Counted from the first letter of the stretch, positions 21,615 to 35,300 are shown. The stretch is 64,000 nucleotides of DNA from Hibiscus mutabilis (GCA_019671005.1 CM033732.1:10699932-10763931); one strand, 5' to 3'. Translations and numbers: made by a program. The notes: generated by a model not told the origin, from the sequence alone.

Positions 21615-23513
21615 ATTGTAGCCCGCGACACTCTAGTAACCTCTTAGCTAAACAAACAGACAAAGGCAAATTCGAGAAAGAGCTCATTATCTCAAAAAAC
21701 AATAGTAAATTAGTGGAAATGGGGGATTTTATTGTGTCCACAATTTATAACCTACCTAAGGCTACATTTTGGAAGCCCACGTTTAGCCAATGATGGCCTA
21801 TAATCTCAAAAAATGGCCTCGTAAAAAGAGACAATTAACTCATCAATTGTAAGCACGACTCTTCATCTCTAGTCTCAATTTATGTCACTTTATGACACTC
21901 TTTCGATTAATGGAGGACTGGTGTTGTAACTCCGCCAAACGCCTCCGAAAAATTTTACCTCCAGAGAAAATGCCTTCGTCTCCGCACTACGCCCCTTATT
22001 CCAAGGCTCGGAGCTTCTTCTCCGAACATTTTTATACCTCTGGGCCATCAACCTCGGAGACTACTACGTTGAGACAAAACATCCATCAAGTCTGACTGAG
22101 CTCATAGCCTGACAGCCGAGCTACTATCTGCCAGCCCATCAATAGCCATCACTAGGCCTGGCACGGTCTCATCAAGCATCACCCCATCTACAGCACCAAG
22201 GGATATAAATACCCCAAGACCGAAGATAAATAGGACGACCCTAGATCGATAACTCTTCGACATCGACCACCATCTCTCCTCTCTCACATGATTTCGACCA
22301 CCTATTCTACACTGTTCGCGGCTCTCGGCCCCAAGTCAACCAAGGGTGAACCGCTAGACTCAACGACCAACCATGGTCTTTTATGGCTCTCAGCCCGTCC
22401 TACGACGGGTGAACCACCAACCTTCGCCCCTAAATCTTCCTTCGGCTACCATCTCCACCTCCTTGTTTGGTGTCGCCCAAAATCGACATCAACATTTTTC
22501 ATCTCGAAAAACATAATTTTTGGCCTTCAATTTTTTTTTTCAATTTTTAGCGAAAATTTTCAATCTTTAACTTTGATATGTTATAACCTATGGAGCTTAA
22601 ATATTCGACTTTTCTGTATAAAAAATATATAATTATTCACAAGGTTTTTTGTGTGCACTTTCACGCATTATGATAATTTTCAGTTTGGTCCTTATCATTA
22701 TGGTAAAATTAAAAGGATTCAATTAAAAAGAAATTAAAATTATAGGGACTAAATTGAAATAAATTAAAATTAATTACAGAAATCAAATTCTAAAATCTTT
22801 CAATTTTGATTCATCAAATTGAAATGTATTTTTTTTAAAATTTCTATTTTAATCCTATAATTTTATTTTTTTCATTTCCAAAATATAAAAAAATTAATTA
22901 ACTCTTAAGTCGCCGACAAGGCAACAACTACCGGCGACTCCTAACTCTATCCCAACATTACACGATAACTGAGAAAATAATTTCTCATATAATCAAATTT
23001 ATTTTTGGAAAATGATTTGATGCATGAACGATGAAAAACGAAGATTTTCATAAATTGTGACTTTTTAGAGTTTGGAGTTAAGATTTTAAAGTTTGGGGTT
23101 AACTTTTAAAATTTAGAATTAGGTTTTAGACTTTAAATTTAATTTTTAGTGTGTAAAATTTAATACCAGTAAAATAACACATGTCATCATTTAAAGTTCG
23201 CTTGTAAAAAGGAAAAATACATCAAATATCGACTCTTTATTTTTTTAAAAAAAATTCTAACGTTTTTTACTAATTTAACCGAGAAAATTTATGTAGGACA
23301 AAAAATAAAACATTATCATCAGCTTTTGTATGGTTGAATGAAAACCAACCTCCCAACCAAAAAAACTCCAAAAAGAAATAATCTGTCCTCACATGGCATT
23401 CTCCCAATTGTCCTATCTCTCGAATTCCCTTGTTCTTTTCGCCCCCCAAACCGTTTAACCCCTCAAAACCCTCGGTCTCTCTGCTACCCTTCCCTTCAAC
23501 ATTCTCATCAACA
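21615..23513. other. Intergenic; LTR-like fragment about 21860-22500
   Basis: 21860-22500 is richer in C and carries GATATAAATACCCC (about 22202), a TATA-like core, followed by a CT-rich leader and GGTGTCGCCC near 22472. This resembles an LTR and primer-site region of a Tat-type element, but no partner LTR is visible. The rest is AT-rich and lacks genes; 23340-23513 is the probable upstream and 5'-leader region of the peroxiredoxin gene. Confidence 0.35.
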
Positions 23514-24191
23514 ATGGCAGCTTCCTTAACTATCTCAAGATTCCTCTCCTCACCCGCCGCCGTTTCACTCCCCAACGCCGCCTCCAAACTTTCCTCTAAA
23601 TCCCTCTCTTCAAAGCTCTCCGTTTCCCCCCTTTCCCTCAACCTCCGCCGCCGCCTTCCAAAACCCTTTTCCTTTTCCACCAAGACCACCCAAATCTCCG
23701 CCGTTATCTCCGTCGGAGACAAGCTCCCCGACGCCACCCTCTCCTACTTCGACTCCGATGATGAACTCCAAACTACCACCATCTCCTCCCTCACCGCCGG
23801 CAAAAAAGCCGTTCTCTTCGCCGTCCCCGGCGCTTTCACCCCCACATGCTCCCAGAAACACCTCCCTGGCTTCGTGGAGAAGTCAGGGGAACTCAAAGCC
23901 AAAGGGGTCGACACCATCGCCTGCATCTCGGTGAACGATGCCTTTGTGATGAAGGCTTGGAAGGAGAATCTGGGTATCAACGATGAGGTCCTTTTGTTGT
24001 CGGATGGAAATGGGGAATTCACCAACAAAATTGGGTGCCAAATGGATTTGAGTGATAAGCCCGTTGGACTGGGTGTCCGCTCTAGAAGGTACGCCCTCCT
24101 GGCTGAAGATGGAGTCGTTAAACTTCTTAATTTGGAAGAAGGTGGCGCTTTCACTTTCAGTGGAGCTGAAGACATTCTCAAAGTGCTGTAA
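23514..24191 (+). CDS. PRXIIE: Peroxiredoxin-2E, chloroplastic (type II, thioredoxin-fold peroxidase)
   Basis: An intronless 225-residue protein. It reduces H2O2 and alkyl hydroperoxides in the plastid stroma, with glutaredoxin or glutathione/thioredoxin as the usual electron donor of this family. Residues 1-62 are Ser/Leu/Arg-rich and lack acidic residues, as in a transit peptide (MAASLTISRFLSSPAAVSLP...). The mature domain starts near ISVGDKLPDATL. The peroxidatic Cys112 lies in VPGAFTPTCSQKH and the second Cys137 in DTIACISVND; the 25-residue spacing is that of type II peroxiredoxins. The chosen ATG (AACAATGGC) has a good plant context. An upstream in-frame ATG at 23430 would add 28 residues and is less likely. 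The length matches plastid PRXIIE proteins. The gene converges on the PPR pseudogene. It looks intact. Confidence 0.93.
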   Translation: MAASLTISRFLSSPAAVSLPNAASKLSSKSLSSKLSVSPLSLNLRRRLPKPFSFSTKTTQISAVISVGDKLPDATLSYFDSDDELQTTTISSLTAGKKAVLFAVPGAFTPTCSQKHLPGFVEKSGELKAKGVDTIACISVNDAFVMKAWKENLGINDEVLLLSDGNGEFTNKIGCQMDLSDKPVGLGVRSRRYALLAEDGVVKLLNLEEGGAFTFSGAEDILKVL

Positions 24192-24703
24192 TTTTCCAGA
24201 GATTTAACATCGGCAACTTGTTTTAATTCCTCACAAACTCCTTTGTTGGGTAATAAAAATGTCCATGCTCTGAGAATTTTCCTATAAAATGCTGGCAATC
24301 GAGAGATATGAATGATGTTTTCCTTGAATATTCGTGTTTTTGGCTATGCAATGTTTCATGAATGTTCTGTTTTCTTGGTAATGTGTTGGTTCCATCAATA
24401 TTTCAGACCATGAAAATTATTTTGATTAAAAAATTCCAAGAAATCAACGTAGAAAACTAGCATTTGAAGCTCCAAAGGTTAGAAGAGATTATCTAAACTC
24501 ATGAAAGATTCATGTTCAGTTTTCTCTGAATATATTCATGAACAAAGGGTCATTTGCCAAAATATGGGCATTTTGATTCAAACTTTTGATGTAGAGAACC
24601 ACCATCTGAAGCTCATAGCTTAGAAGAATTTTCAGTTCTCCTTGTTCAGTGCTCCTTCAATGCAATGACTTTCCTTTTTGTGCTCATCTGGTGCCAATCC
24701 CGA

Positions 24704-27156
24704 TTACATGTTCGCAGCATCTAATCGGTCCTCACCCGAGCTCCAATTATCCATTCCTTTAGCCTTCAGTTCCGAGCAGATAATCTGAGCCTCTTGCAAC
24801 CTTCCTCCCTTTCTAAGGCCAATCCCAAGTTCCTTACAAGTAGTGAAACATGGAAGGAAATGATAAACATTTCTCGTTACCATGTTTATGCTCCAATAAA
24901 GTCCTTATGTTCACAATATCCCTTAATAAGGAGGTCATCAGTTTCAGATTTGGTAATCAATCCCTTGGCCTTCATATCACCAACAAGATCCTTCATTTCT
25001 AACAAGTTTCCCCTTTTAAACTGCCCTAGAATCAAGCTATTGTAGGTCATTTTGTCCGGAAAAATTCCCCGGTCTACCATCTTGTGATGCAAAGAAAATG
25101 CGTTCTCGACATCCCCATGCTCTGCATACAAGTGAATCAACACGTTATATACGAGTAGATCAGGAGTCAAATGCATGTCTTCCACTTCATGGAACAGTCT
25201 TTCTGCAAGCTCAATTCCCTCCTTGCTGCATCCACTAATGAGAGCATGATAGGTATGCAAAGTTGGCTTGATGCCCAAACTCTTCATGTTTTCATACAAT
25301 TCCAGACATTTCTGGGCATTGCCTTCATTTGAATACCCTGATAATAAGGTGTTGTAGGTGATGACATCGGGACTACACCCGTTACTCATGATTTCGGGAA
25401 GCAAAGCTTCAGCTTCAGTTACCTTCCCCTTCTTGCATAGTCCATTGATGAGTGTATTGAATGTTACGATCGTCAGACTTGTTTCACCCTTCACCATTTC
25501 ATCGAAGAAACTGAAGGCATCAATCACGTACCTGACTGAACAATTTCCAGCAATGAGCATGTTATATATCAGCACGTTAGGCAACACCCCTCTACTTATC
25601 ATATCCCTGAAGGTCATTTCGGCTTCAAGAAGCCTACATCCTTGCATAAACAATTTATGAGGGAACCATAACTTACAAGTTTTGGCTTAATTCCATCCTT
25701 TTCCATTTCTTCTATAATTGCAAAACACCTATCCAGTACTTTCATTTTCCCATAGCCGTTAATTCGAATGTTGTATGTCTGGACATTGGGCGAAACACCC
25801 TTTTCCCTCATCTTCTTTAACCATTCTTCAGCATTCTCCATCTCTTTCACTTAGAAGAACTTGTCGATAAGTGTTGAATGTAACACAATCAGGCCTCAAC
25901 CCCAACTTTTCCATACGCTCAACCATAGTAATGGCTCGATTCATATCACCAATTCGGCAATATCCATTCACAAGAGTGTTAAACACTACCACATTCGGCA
26001 CAGACCCTTTCTCGATCTCGTTCTGCAAAACCTCTTCTGCTTTTCTGAAATCCCCTTCCTTGCACAGATGATTCAACCAATTGCTTAATATATATCTATT
26101 GATCCCAACTCCTTTCCCACACATTTCGTCGTACAAAGCCGATGCACTTTCGACATTCCCACTCTTCAAAAACCCATAAAAAAGAATACTAAAAGTATAG
26201 CCATCAGCAGCAAACCCTTGGGCTTCCATTTCCTTCAAAACCCTTTTTAACTCATCCATTCTAAGGGCATGACAAAGGCCAGTAGCCAATGTGTGGAAAG
26301 GAACAATGTTAGGCTCCACATTCTCCTTTATCATCCTCTCTTTTAAATCAAAAGCCTTCTGTAACTCCCCAACCTTACAATATCCATGAATAAGAGAATT
26401 ATATGTAACCAAACTTGGAACCAATTTCCTCTCAGAAATCTCATTAAAAGCTTTCTCTGCATCCCTAATTCTCTTCTCTTTACAAAGGCCACTAATCAAA
26501 ACATTATAGATAAACAAACTTGGACTCACCCCTTCGTTCTTCATAGAATCCAAAAACTCACAGGCCCTTTTCAAGTCCCCTAATTTCACAGAAGCTTGAA
26601 TGGCTTTTCCATACATAAATCTATTAGGTCGAAAGCCAGACCATGTTATTTCTTCAAACAAATAAAGGGTTTTACCAAACTTATTCGAAGACACCAAAGA
26701 GTCAAGCAACAAGTTAAGAGAATTTACACAAGGTTGCACACCTTCCATCCTTGTAGCCTTGTATAACTCCATGGCTTCACCGTGCATTTTGGATTGAGCT
26801 AGCAAGGAAAAGAGAATGTTCGAGAAAACGAGTTTCAAGGAAGGTGAAGTGACAGAGAAGAGATTGAAGAGATGAAGTGGTGATTTGGAGGAAAGGAGAT
26901 TTTGTAAGGGTTTGGGCAGCTTCAGTTTGGCCCTGTTGGAGTAAAGCTGACAAGGAAAGAATACGTTGGTGATCAAGAAAGGTTCCACTTTTGTTGTTGG
27001 GGCTACTTCAGGTGAAGACATTGTGGAGAGAGGTTTGGGAGTTTGGGGTTTCTTCTTAGATGCCAAGGAGAAGTGTGACACGCTTTGCCATGGTAGATTG
27101 TTGGCATCAGCACTGGTTCTGGTTATGGTTGTATTTGTATTTGGAGTATCCATCAA
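24704..27156 (-). pseudogene. Pentatricopeptide repeat protein, At5g12100-like, broken
   Basis: A P-class PPR protein, expected to be organellar and RNA-binding. The reading starts at 27156 (MMDTPNTNT...) with an N-terminal region rich in Ser/Thr/Lys and then 35-residue repeats such as PSLFIYNVLISGLCKEKRIR and PNVVVFNTLVNGYCRIGDMN. It is interrupted: near 25865-25870 two bases are missing and a TAA follows; near 25635-25640 one G is missing (TGCAAGGATG); at 24877-24888 two TAA codons appear in the A-x-x-W-x-REM block; and the last block (SELKAKGMD...) to 24704 is in another frame. Each piece continues the same repeat series, so this was one intronless gene of about 815 codons. It resembles Arabidopsis At5g12100 as I remember it. 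At least four lesions argue for a true pseudogene, though consensus errors could explain single ones. Confidence 0.85.
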
Positions 27157-29177
27157 AACCCCTTTAGTGAGTAGGGTTCAATTCATTCCTTAAACCGATG
27201 TATTGAACCCCAAGTATTGAACCATGTAAAGCCTGGAAAGCCCAACCTCAAATAAAATCTAGTAGTGGTAGATATAAAAATATCAGAATGGGCTCAAGTC
27301 ATAGATATTTTAAAAAAATAAAGAATAATTTATAAAAATTAAAAAAATATATTAACTTTTAAAAATTCAAAGGAAAATACAGGCCCTACTTACAATACAC
27401 AAATCCGTCACCAAAATCGGCGACTTCAAGTTAACTACATAAATAGTTTGACTACAACCATTGTTTTTTTGTTTGTTTTTACTGTCGAAAATTATAAAAT
27501 AATTATTTGAATTATCGATTTTATTTTTTAAACTTATTTTCGTCAAGTCAATGATAAGAGATAATATAATCGTTTCTTAGTAACATAACATATTTATTTC
27601 TCAATTTTACATTTTAATTTTAAAACTTTTTACTGTTAATATTTAATAATTTTATTCAAAAGAATATTTGGTCCTCAAAAGTTTATTATATCTTTGCTTT
27701 TCAGGTTATTATGGATGAAAAATATAGTATTCGGATGAATTTCAGGTCAAGTTCAGTTAGGTCAGGTCGAATCAGGTTATTATATTGGGTCAAGTCAATG
27801 ACTTGACTCGAATCTGGTCGGATTCAGATTGACTCAGGTTTGGGTCAATGCCAAGTTGATCCTAACTCGAACTCGGATCGAATTCGTATCCGGTCAATAT
27901 CAAGTTCGGGCCAAAATTGTTTGAGTCCGAGTCGATTAATTATCGAGTTGGTTTGGGTTTGGTTGAATTTTGGGTTAGGTGATTTTAGATTTCCAGTCAA
28001 GTTCAGGTCGGATCATGTCGGTTTTGGATCAAATTTAAGTCGGATTATATTGGTTTTGGGTGAAATTCAAGTCAATTTCAGACGAAATTTGAGTCATATA
28101 ATATCATTTCCGGGTGAACTACAAGTCGGTCTTAACCGGGTTCATATGAACTTTAAATTAAATCATTTCAAGTATCAGATTAAGTTCAAGTCAAACTCCA
28201 TACATCAAACCGAAGCCAAAAAGTTGCACTTTGAATTCTCAACTTGTGTAGCGGAGATAGAGGCTTAATAAAAGTTTTGTTGCTGGGTTAAATTTTTTTA
28301 AGTTTATTTATTTATGTGTAATTTAATACTTCTTTTTATGTATAATAAATTTAGAAATTTTGGTAGTTTCAGTTTTAAGCTTTATATTTATAATATAATA
28401 AATATAATATTATCTTATTTGTTAAATTTAATTTGTAAATTCATTAGTTAATGATTTAGAGGTTCGTTTGCTTTCTTAATATATCTTTTTGCGTACACAT
28501 TAATAAGTTTATTTTTTCCACAAATCACAATTCTTTCAAGTTTCAACTCTCACAAGTCACAAGTATATATATTAGAACTTTTTTTGCTTCCTTAAAATAA
28601 TCACAACTCTCACAAATCACAATTTTCTCAAGTCTCAAGTATATACTCAAGTAATTCCATCGATATAGAACATTGAGAATATAGAAAGTTATATTTTCAT
28701 GAAGAAAACAATTATCACATTAATTTGGTAGGATTCTTGAAATAATTATAAGAAAATAAATTCAAGAAATTTTAACAATTAATATCTTGCAATAATACTG
28801 AAGTAAAAATGTTGGATTTTCGATTAAAATGAATACTTAGTAAAAACTAAACAAAATATATTAAATCAATTAGTCAATCGCTTTAAGTCAATTAGTTATA
28901 GGTCAGATCAATTAACAAGTCGGGTCGATAACAAGTAGGGTCAATTAACATATCCGGTCAACAAGTCGAGTCAATTACAGGTCAGGTAAAATCGGGTCTA
29001 ATACCATCTCAAGTCGGTTGTATTGAATATTTGCTAGGTTAATTTCAAGTTCATGGTCAAATTAGGTTGGGTATAGTTATCATATTAACGAGTTCGATTT
29101 GGTTTCAAGTCCATATCAAGTCGGGTGGAGGTCAAGTTCATTTATCACATTAATGGGTTCAATCTGGGTTCGGGTCG
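27157..29177. other. Intergenic; monotonous GTCGGGTC-type degenerate repeats from about 27700
   Basis: No gene. From about 27715 to 28260, and again 28900-29177, variants of CAAGTCGGGTC, AGGTCAGGTC and TCAAGTTCGG recur at irregular spacing. A 142-codon open stretch (27840-28268) is made entirely of these words and is not credible as a gene. The texture is the same as inside the hAT-type MITEs further right, so this is probably one or more degraded members. Confidence 0.5.
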
Positions 29178-29596
29178 GCTAGTTGAGTTGAAGAGTCTTA
29201 TTTTATAACTAAAACTTTATTTGAACTTTTTTTTGAGTCGATTTTATGAAATTAGAGTCGGGTCGAGTTGTTCGAGTTCCTGCTCAAATTTGGTTGTAAA
29301 CATTAATGTTATGATACTAATTAGTTCCAATTTAGACAGTTTTCTATAACCATATACAATACACATATATTTCTTCGTATTTTTTCATATGTGATATATA
29401 CATATTAGATAGAATTGAACGACTTGACTCGAACTTGAAAACCGATCCACTAATTACTAAAAATTTCGAGTTATTCAAATTCCTATTTTATAACTCAAAC
29501 TTTATTTGAATTTTTTCGAGCCGAGTTGAGTTTATGAAATTACGAGTTGAATCGAATAATTCAATTTTTTGCGTTAAGTAGAGTTTTGCTTACCCT
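29178..29596 (-). mobile_element. hAT-type MITE, same family as 41176-41617 (reverse orientation)
   Basis: The reverse complement begins TAGGGTAAGCAAAACTC and aligns along its length with 41176-41617. Shared blocks include AACTCAAACTTTATTTGAA, TTAGTAATTAGTGGATC-like and ACTAATTAGTTCCAATT. The left end is blurred by neighbouring GTCGGGTC words. No clear target duplication. Confidence 0.6.
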
Positions 29597-30284
29597 AGTT
29601 CTCAGGTCAGGTGTATGTCGGATTCGGGTCCAATATAATCAGATCCAACTTGGTTTTGGGTCAACATTAGGTTGAACTCGGATCAAGTTCGAATCATCAC
29701 CACCTCGAGTCACAACAAGTCTAAATTCTAAGTTTCTTATACTTTATATATTTGATTTCTTTTAAAAATATGAATTTTAGGGTTAAAAGTTTTAAAATTA
29801 AGATTAAACCAACATTATGTGTAAATTTGAAGATTAATTATATTGTTTTACCAATTTAAATAACGGCCATATCATTTGATTATTAATTATTTTATAACTC
29901 TTGATACTCAAATGACTGAAAGAGAAAATTTTACTGGTCGAATTATTATTTTGTAACTCTAATAATTAAAGAAAATATCATTTCTAATATATTTGGCAGT
30001 TTCTTTGTTTTTGACTAATAATGGAGAACCAAAGTTCATTATTACCAGAAAAAAAAAATTGTGATTAATTTCATGATGCGAGACCCTGAAAATAAAAGGC
30101 TCGCAAAGTACCAATGAGAGATCGATTACCAGATTGTGCTGTTGTGATATCACTTCACTTTATTTCAAGTACTCTCCGATCTATTAAATCATTAATGACA
30201 AATTGTTATCAATGTGAGTAATTGGCAACTTAGAGGAAACGCCATTTATATACACCGAAATTTATGTGAGTCTAACGTCCGGTA

Positions 30285-30570
30285 TGTTTAGAGTACGGTT
30301 AAAAAATAGTAAATTTTAAAATTTATCTACGAACTAAAAATATTAGACTTTTTAATAGCATTTTTGGTTAATTTTTTTTTTTTGTAAGTATCGAAACTTT
30401 GTCTCAAACTGAAATTTTATCAAAAAAACTAAGTATCGATAATTATAAAAATAAATTTCGATAGCTGCAAAAAAACTAAAAAAATTAACCGAAAATATTA
30501 TAAAAAATTTAACATTTTCAATTCGTGGACAAAATTCGAAACTTACCGTCTTTTAATCGCACTCTAGACA
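30285..30570. mobile_element. MITE with about 100-bp terminal inverted repeats
   Basis: The left arm TGTTTAGAGTACGGTTAAAA... pairs with the right arm ...TTTTAATCGCACTCTAGACA over about 100 bp with scattered mismatches, including GGTTAATTTTTTT / AAAAAAATTAACC. The core is AT-rich and non-coding. The superfamily is unassigned. Confidence 0.7.
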
Positions 30571-30707
30571 TGTCACACTCCAGTCCTACCCTGAAATTTG
30601 TCTCCTCAATGAACTAATAATTTTGGCCCCGGAAAAAGAAAAAACCAATTACCAATGAGCTTGTCGGAGGATGAATATTACGTTCTTTCAATAAGGTCAA
30701 AAGTTTA

Positions 30708-30869
30708 TCAGCTGAGTTGGAAGTGGTAAGTAGCTAGGTATCGCTTAAGCAAATCTCGAGTTTAAGGCCTTGTGTATGTAGGCTCACCCACCACAGCAAG
30801 GTGTGAGATGCGGGTCGATCTGGATTAGTCAGGTCATAGCCCTAGAGAATATGGAGGACAACCAAAAAA
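30708..30869 (+). mobile_element. tRNA-derived SINE
   Basis: A 162-bp body with an A-box-like GAGTTGGAAGTGGTAAG, a B-box-like CTCGAGTTTAAGGCC and an ACCAAAAAAA tail. It is flanked by ATAAGGTCAAAAGTTTA (30691-30707) and ATAAGATCAAAAGTTTA (30870-30886), a 17-bp target duplication with one mismatch. It is the same family as 62013-62187. Confidence 0.85.
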
Positions 30870-30886
30870 ATAAGATCAAAAGTTTA

Positions 30887-32362
30887 AATCTTAGTATTCT
30901 GAATAAAACAAATTGAATTTAGAGACCCGGCCCCATAATGGATCTTATAGTACCATAATTCAAATTAATCGATTAATAAATTAAATATAAATAAATATAT
31001 TTTAAAACATCTTCTTCTGAATTTTAATATTTTCTTACATATGAAATATTCACATTTAAGTTCTATCGATAGGATTGTGATTTTAGTCCTTTTTATGTTT
31101 CAGTTTAGTCTGGTCTCTATAATTTTATCTAGTTGTATTTTTTGTAAAATCATTGATTAATTCAAATAATTAATAGTATTAACTATATTGTGTCAATATG
31201 ATCTAAAATGTTATTGTGAATCTTTTGCTAGAAACATATGTTTCAACCCATCATGTCTGATAAAATGCAATAGTTAACCGTGCTAACCTTTTTGAAAGAA
31301 ACACCTATTTCGTTTTTTTAAGCATTCAAATTTAGTTATAAAGTAGTATTTTGGTTCTATTTTAATTTTAGATAATTCATACATATATAATATGCATTAC
31401 ACTGTTTGAACTTGAGTCACCAAAGAAACAGATATTACGAAACTAATATCATCAGATTTAAACATAAGAAAGTTGAACTAGTGTCATCAAAAGTTGTTTT
31501 TGCTTATCATAGGCTTGGTGTGGAAGAAGTCCCTGCCATGGATTTTTATATCTTCTTGCCAATATTTCTTAAATATTGAAAAAGTCTAAAGAGGTACAAA
31601 TCAGACATCATTTGTATTAAAAAATTGTTCAAGTTTTCTCATCGGTTCTCAAACCTTGAAAAAGTCGACTTAAAAATATTCAAATTTGATTCAGTTATTA
31701 CGAATCAAGTTTGAATACTTCAATGTTTGATTCGAATAGCTCACAAGTCGCACCGAAATGTTTTCGAGCTTGAGTTCAACTGTTCAAGCATATAAATAAT
31801 GCAAACAAACTTAATGAAGCCAACCTTGAATAGAATAATTCCATTTTGCTTCACACACAGTCACAATGAATGATAGGTAAACATACAAAGATCAATGGAG
31901 AATCAACTTTGAAAATTAATCTTTTCCCATTATTTTATTGTCTCAAACAATTCCCAACCACAACAGAATGGGAAAATACTTAAAAGTAGAAAGAAGAAAA
32001 AATGCAAACAATTCACTCCAAAATCTTCCCTATCACTAAACACAGAAACAGCCTTCATCATCTCCATATATTCTCTGTATGATGCATTACCATTACAACA
32101 TTTCTTCTCTAATTTCTCCCATATTCACAATGACAACTAGAATTTTCCGAGTTATCAACCCGAATTCTTATATTCAACCTTAAAGAATTACCCTTTAGTT
32201 ATTTTGTTTTTTACACAAAGCTAAAAATTGCAAGAAAATGTTGCTAATCACCACATTTTCAGTAGCTGAAGTAGATTACGACCTCCTGATGGCGTTAGTA
32301 GCCAAAAGAATTACACCGACGACGATGAAGGCAGCCACTATGGACTACCATAGGGAGTTGCA
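30887..32362. other. Intergenic and CSLA downstream region, no gene seen
   Basis: AT-rich, with no open frame of interest and no clear repeat. The part next to 32363 is the likely 3' UTR of the CSLA gene on the minus strand; the poly(A) site is not evident. Confidence 0.5.
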
Positions 32363-35300
32363 TTATGAGTTGGGGATAATGGTGCCAACATATCCGAATC
32401 CCACGATGAAGAATGCGATTGCTTGTGCATAAAGGTATATAAAGTAATGGTTTTTACCGAACACGACATCGTAGCAACCACAGAAGAATAGGTAAGCTCC
32501 AACAAAAAGCTCCAAGACGTGGAGTCTGCCAACATTCAAACGTTAAACGTAAAAAACATTGAATGAAAAAGCAAGGTTGTAATATCAGATTCAATTTGAT
32601 AGCCTTTACCTTTCTCCGAATCGGAAACTAGGTTTTCGGGGTGCTTTTACGGCTGCTTTAGCCTTGAGAGCATCTCCCAGTTTCTCGGTGACGATCCATT
32701 CATTTACTCTACCAGCCTCCAGCAGACCAATGAAGGTAGCCTTAGTTCGATGCAATGACATGACGTTTTCGAAGAGGATCCAGAAAACCAGTAAGTGAAG
32801 TGACCTGAAAAGATCAACATAAACAAATTTATAAGCAAAAGCAGAAACATAGTCCATTGGTAAAACAACGATGAACTTGATTCGATTTCAAGTTACGAAA
32901 CAACATCGAAGTAAAAGATTGCAGAGGGGAAAAAAAAGTACCTTGGAGTTCCAACAGCATTGAGAAGGGTAATTATAGAAGGAATATAAACAGCTCCCCA
33001 CTTTGGAACTTCAACTTCGGGGACAAGTACAGTTGCAGGTAAAACAACGCAATAGAAAATGAATGTAACAATGTGGGCAACAATCTTTCTAACCACAAAG
33101 AAGCTGTAAATTACGTGTACTTTTTTCCATGTTGTAACTTTCTGCAATCAAGTTTTTACAAACAATCAAAGACCGATTCAACAAATTCCTAGTGTTCATA
33201 ACTCGTTTTACGAATCAGTTTACGTTCGGCTAACCTTATTTTTTATGATCTCTATGACCATTTTCCTGAAGAGGTTAGCCGGACCACATGACCATCTGTG
33301 CTGTTGATATCGGTACGCTTTCAAGGTACTCGGCAATTCATTTTTTACCTGCACCAGAAAAATTATTAACACGACACGAATGCACGAATATGTCACGGAA
33401 AGCCGGATAACTATACCTTTAGGCTTCCGAGGTAGAGGAATTTCCAGCCTTTGAGACTTGCTCGAACAGCCAAATCCATATCCTCGACCGTGGTCCGATC
33501 TTTCCATCCTCCGGCTTCATTCAAAGCAGCAATTCTCCACACTCCAGCAGTTCCTAAACAAATTTTGTTTTAAAAAGTCTTGAATCAGTCGCATTTCATC
33601 TATAATAGATTCTAATCAAAGGGTCATTTTTTGTTGCATTACCATTGAAGCCAAAGAAGGCATAGGTGGAAGACCCCACTTCTTGTTCCACAGTGAAATG
33701 GTAATCCAATGACATTTCTTGCATTCTTGTCATCAAGCACTCATCAGCATTCACTGTAAATCATACAAAAAAGAAAACCATTGGCCTTAGCTGTCATTAA
33801 CGAAGTAAATAAAGAGGGAAATCAAAAAGGCAATTGTCGGTCAGTACACCATGGATAATGACTGGTTGAAAGTTCACCACTTTACAAAGCTAGCACGTGC
33901 AGCTGCTGGGAATACCAGACAAGACAGAGATGACCTACATACATACAAGGCTCTAGATTTTCTTTTAAGCCCAAAAGATGCCCTCCCAAAGGGCAGTTCT
34001 CGATATTAAGGTCAGTTTGATATTATTTTTAGAAAATATTATAAAAATTATTTTTAAAAATTATTTTTACAAAGTATTTATGTATTATTGAATTTAAAAT
34101 ATGAATATTTGGTATTTACAAGTCAAGAAGTGCTTTTAATAAAAAAATGTCTATTTAAATATTATTTTTAAAATATAAAAAATTATTAAAATAAGTGAGA
34201 ATAAATAAATAATTATACTTAAAAGTATTTTGAAAAAAAAAGTTAAAAGCAAGTTTCAACTTTTGAAAAACTAAACGTTGGACATAAGGGAAAGTCTAAC
34301 GTACTGCAGAGAAGAGTACCACTAAAAACAAAAAAAATCAGTACTTGGGAAAGACTAGCCCAAAACCTAAAATGTTAGTTTTTAAATTTTAAAATTTATC
34401 GAAATTACAATAAAAATAACTTAAAATATTATAAAAAATTTTAATATTTTAAAATTTTGATAAGCCTTTTACAAATTTCAAAATTTATTGTTTGTTTTAC
34501 GCGCTAGAGTCACCTAGACATAACTAAAAAAACACTTTTGAAAAGAAATTAGGGACAAATTTGGGGCGCTCTCGGCAGCTTTTTACAACTAAAAAGTGAA
34601 ACCCAGATTAAATAGCACACATTGTTGGGTCCATTCGTTTTGTTGAGATAAAACTTGTCAGATTCACCCACCAGACTGTCCCCATGTTCGAATGTCACAA
34701 GCACCAACTTAGCATAAAAAGAATATCAATAAGAAAAAGGAAAAACCACCGTTGTCCCATGAAAATTGTTTACTTCAAATATCAGAATTTTGGTAATAAC
34801 TAGGATTCATTTCTACAGCAGGATAAGGTCCTGAAAGTAAAAATAATACCCAAAACGACAATTTCTAGGTGCTTTTTCTTTGCTTACACAGGCAAGGTAC
34901 CCTCTTTGTTTCGATATTTCGAAACCGATATACTTACCCCCATTTGTATGTATCCACGTCTTATTTTGTTTTTTCTTTTAATACTCATAGTTTAATTCTT
35001 TTAATAAAAGAAAATGGTAAAAACAAAAATTAAATGGAATAAATAAAGTACACCGAAAACAACAGCAGCTTTTTGTTTATGTAATTATTAGTAGTTCATT
35101 TTCTTACCAGATATAAACCACGCACGTGTCCCAACCTTTGCTCGGCCAGCAAAGGGAGAACCAATGGACCATCGATAGATCCACGTGCTTAGGGACCTAC
35201 CCACTTACACTTAGACCCACCGACACTTCTTCAAATATATTTAACAGGCAAAACAGTTTTTAATTTTAATTTAAAAACAAAAAAAGAAGATTAATTAATG

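Noticed and set aside
23270..23861. Reverse-strand ORFs over the peroxiredoxin gene (155 and 83 residues)
   Set aside because: These are antisense shadows of a clear, conserved forward gene.
27840..28268. 142-residue open frame
   Set aside because: It is built from degenerate GTCGGGTC-type words; no domain, odd composition, and the same words occur in all frames and strands nearby.
32606..33147. Separate small minus-strand ORFs of 83-84 residues as independent genes
   Set aside because: They are exons 7 and 8 of the CSLA gene with intron read-through at their ends.
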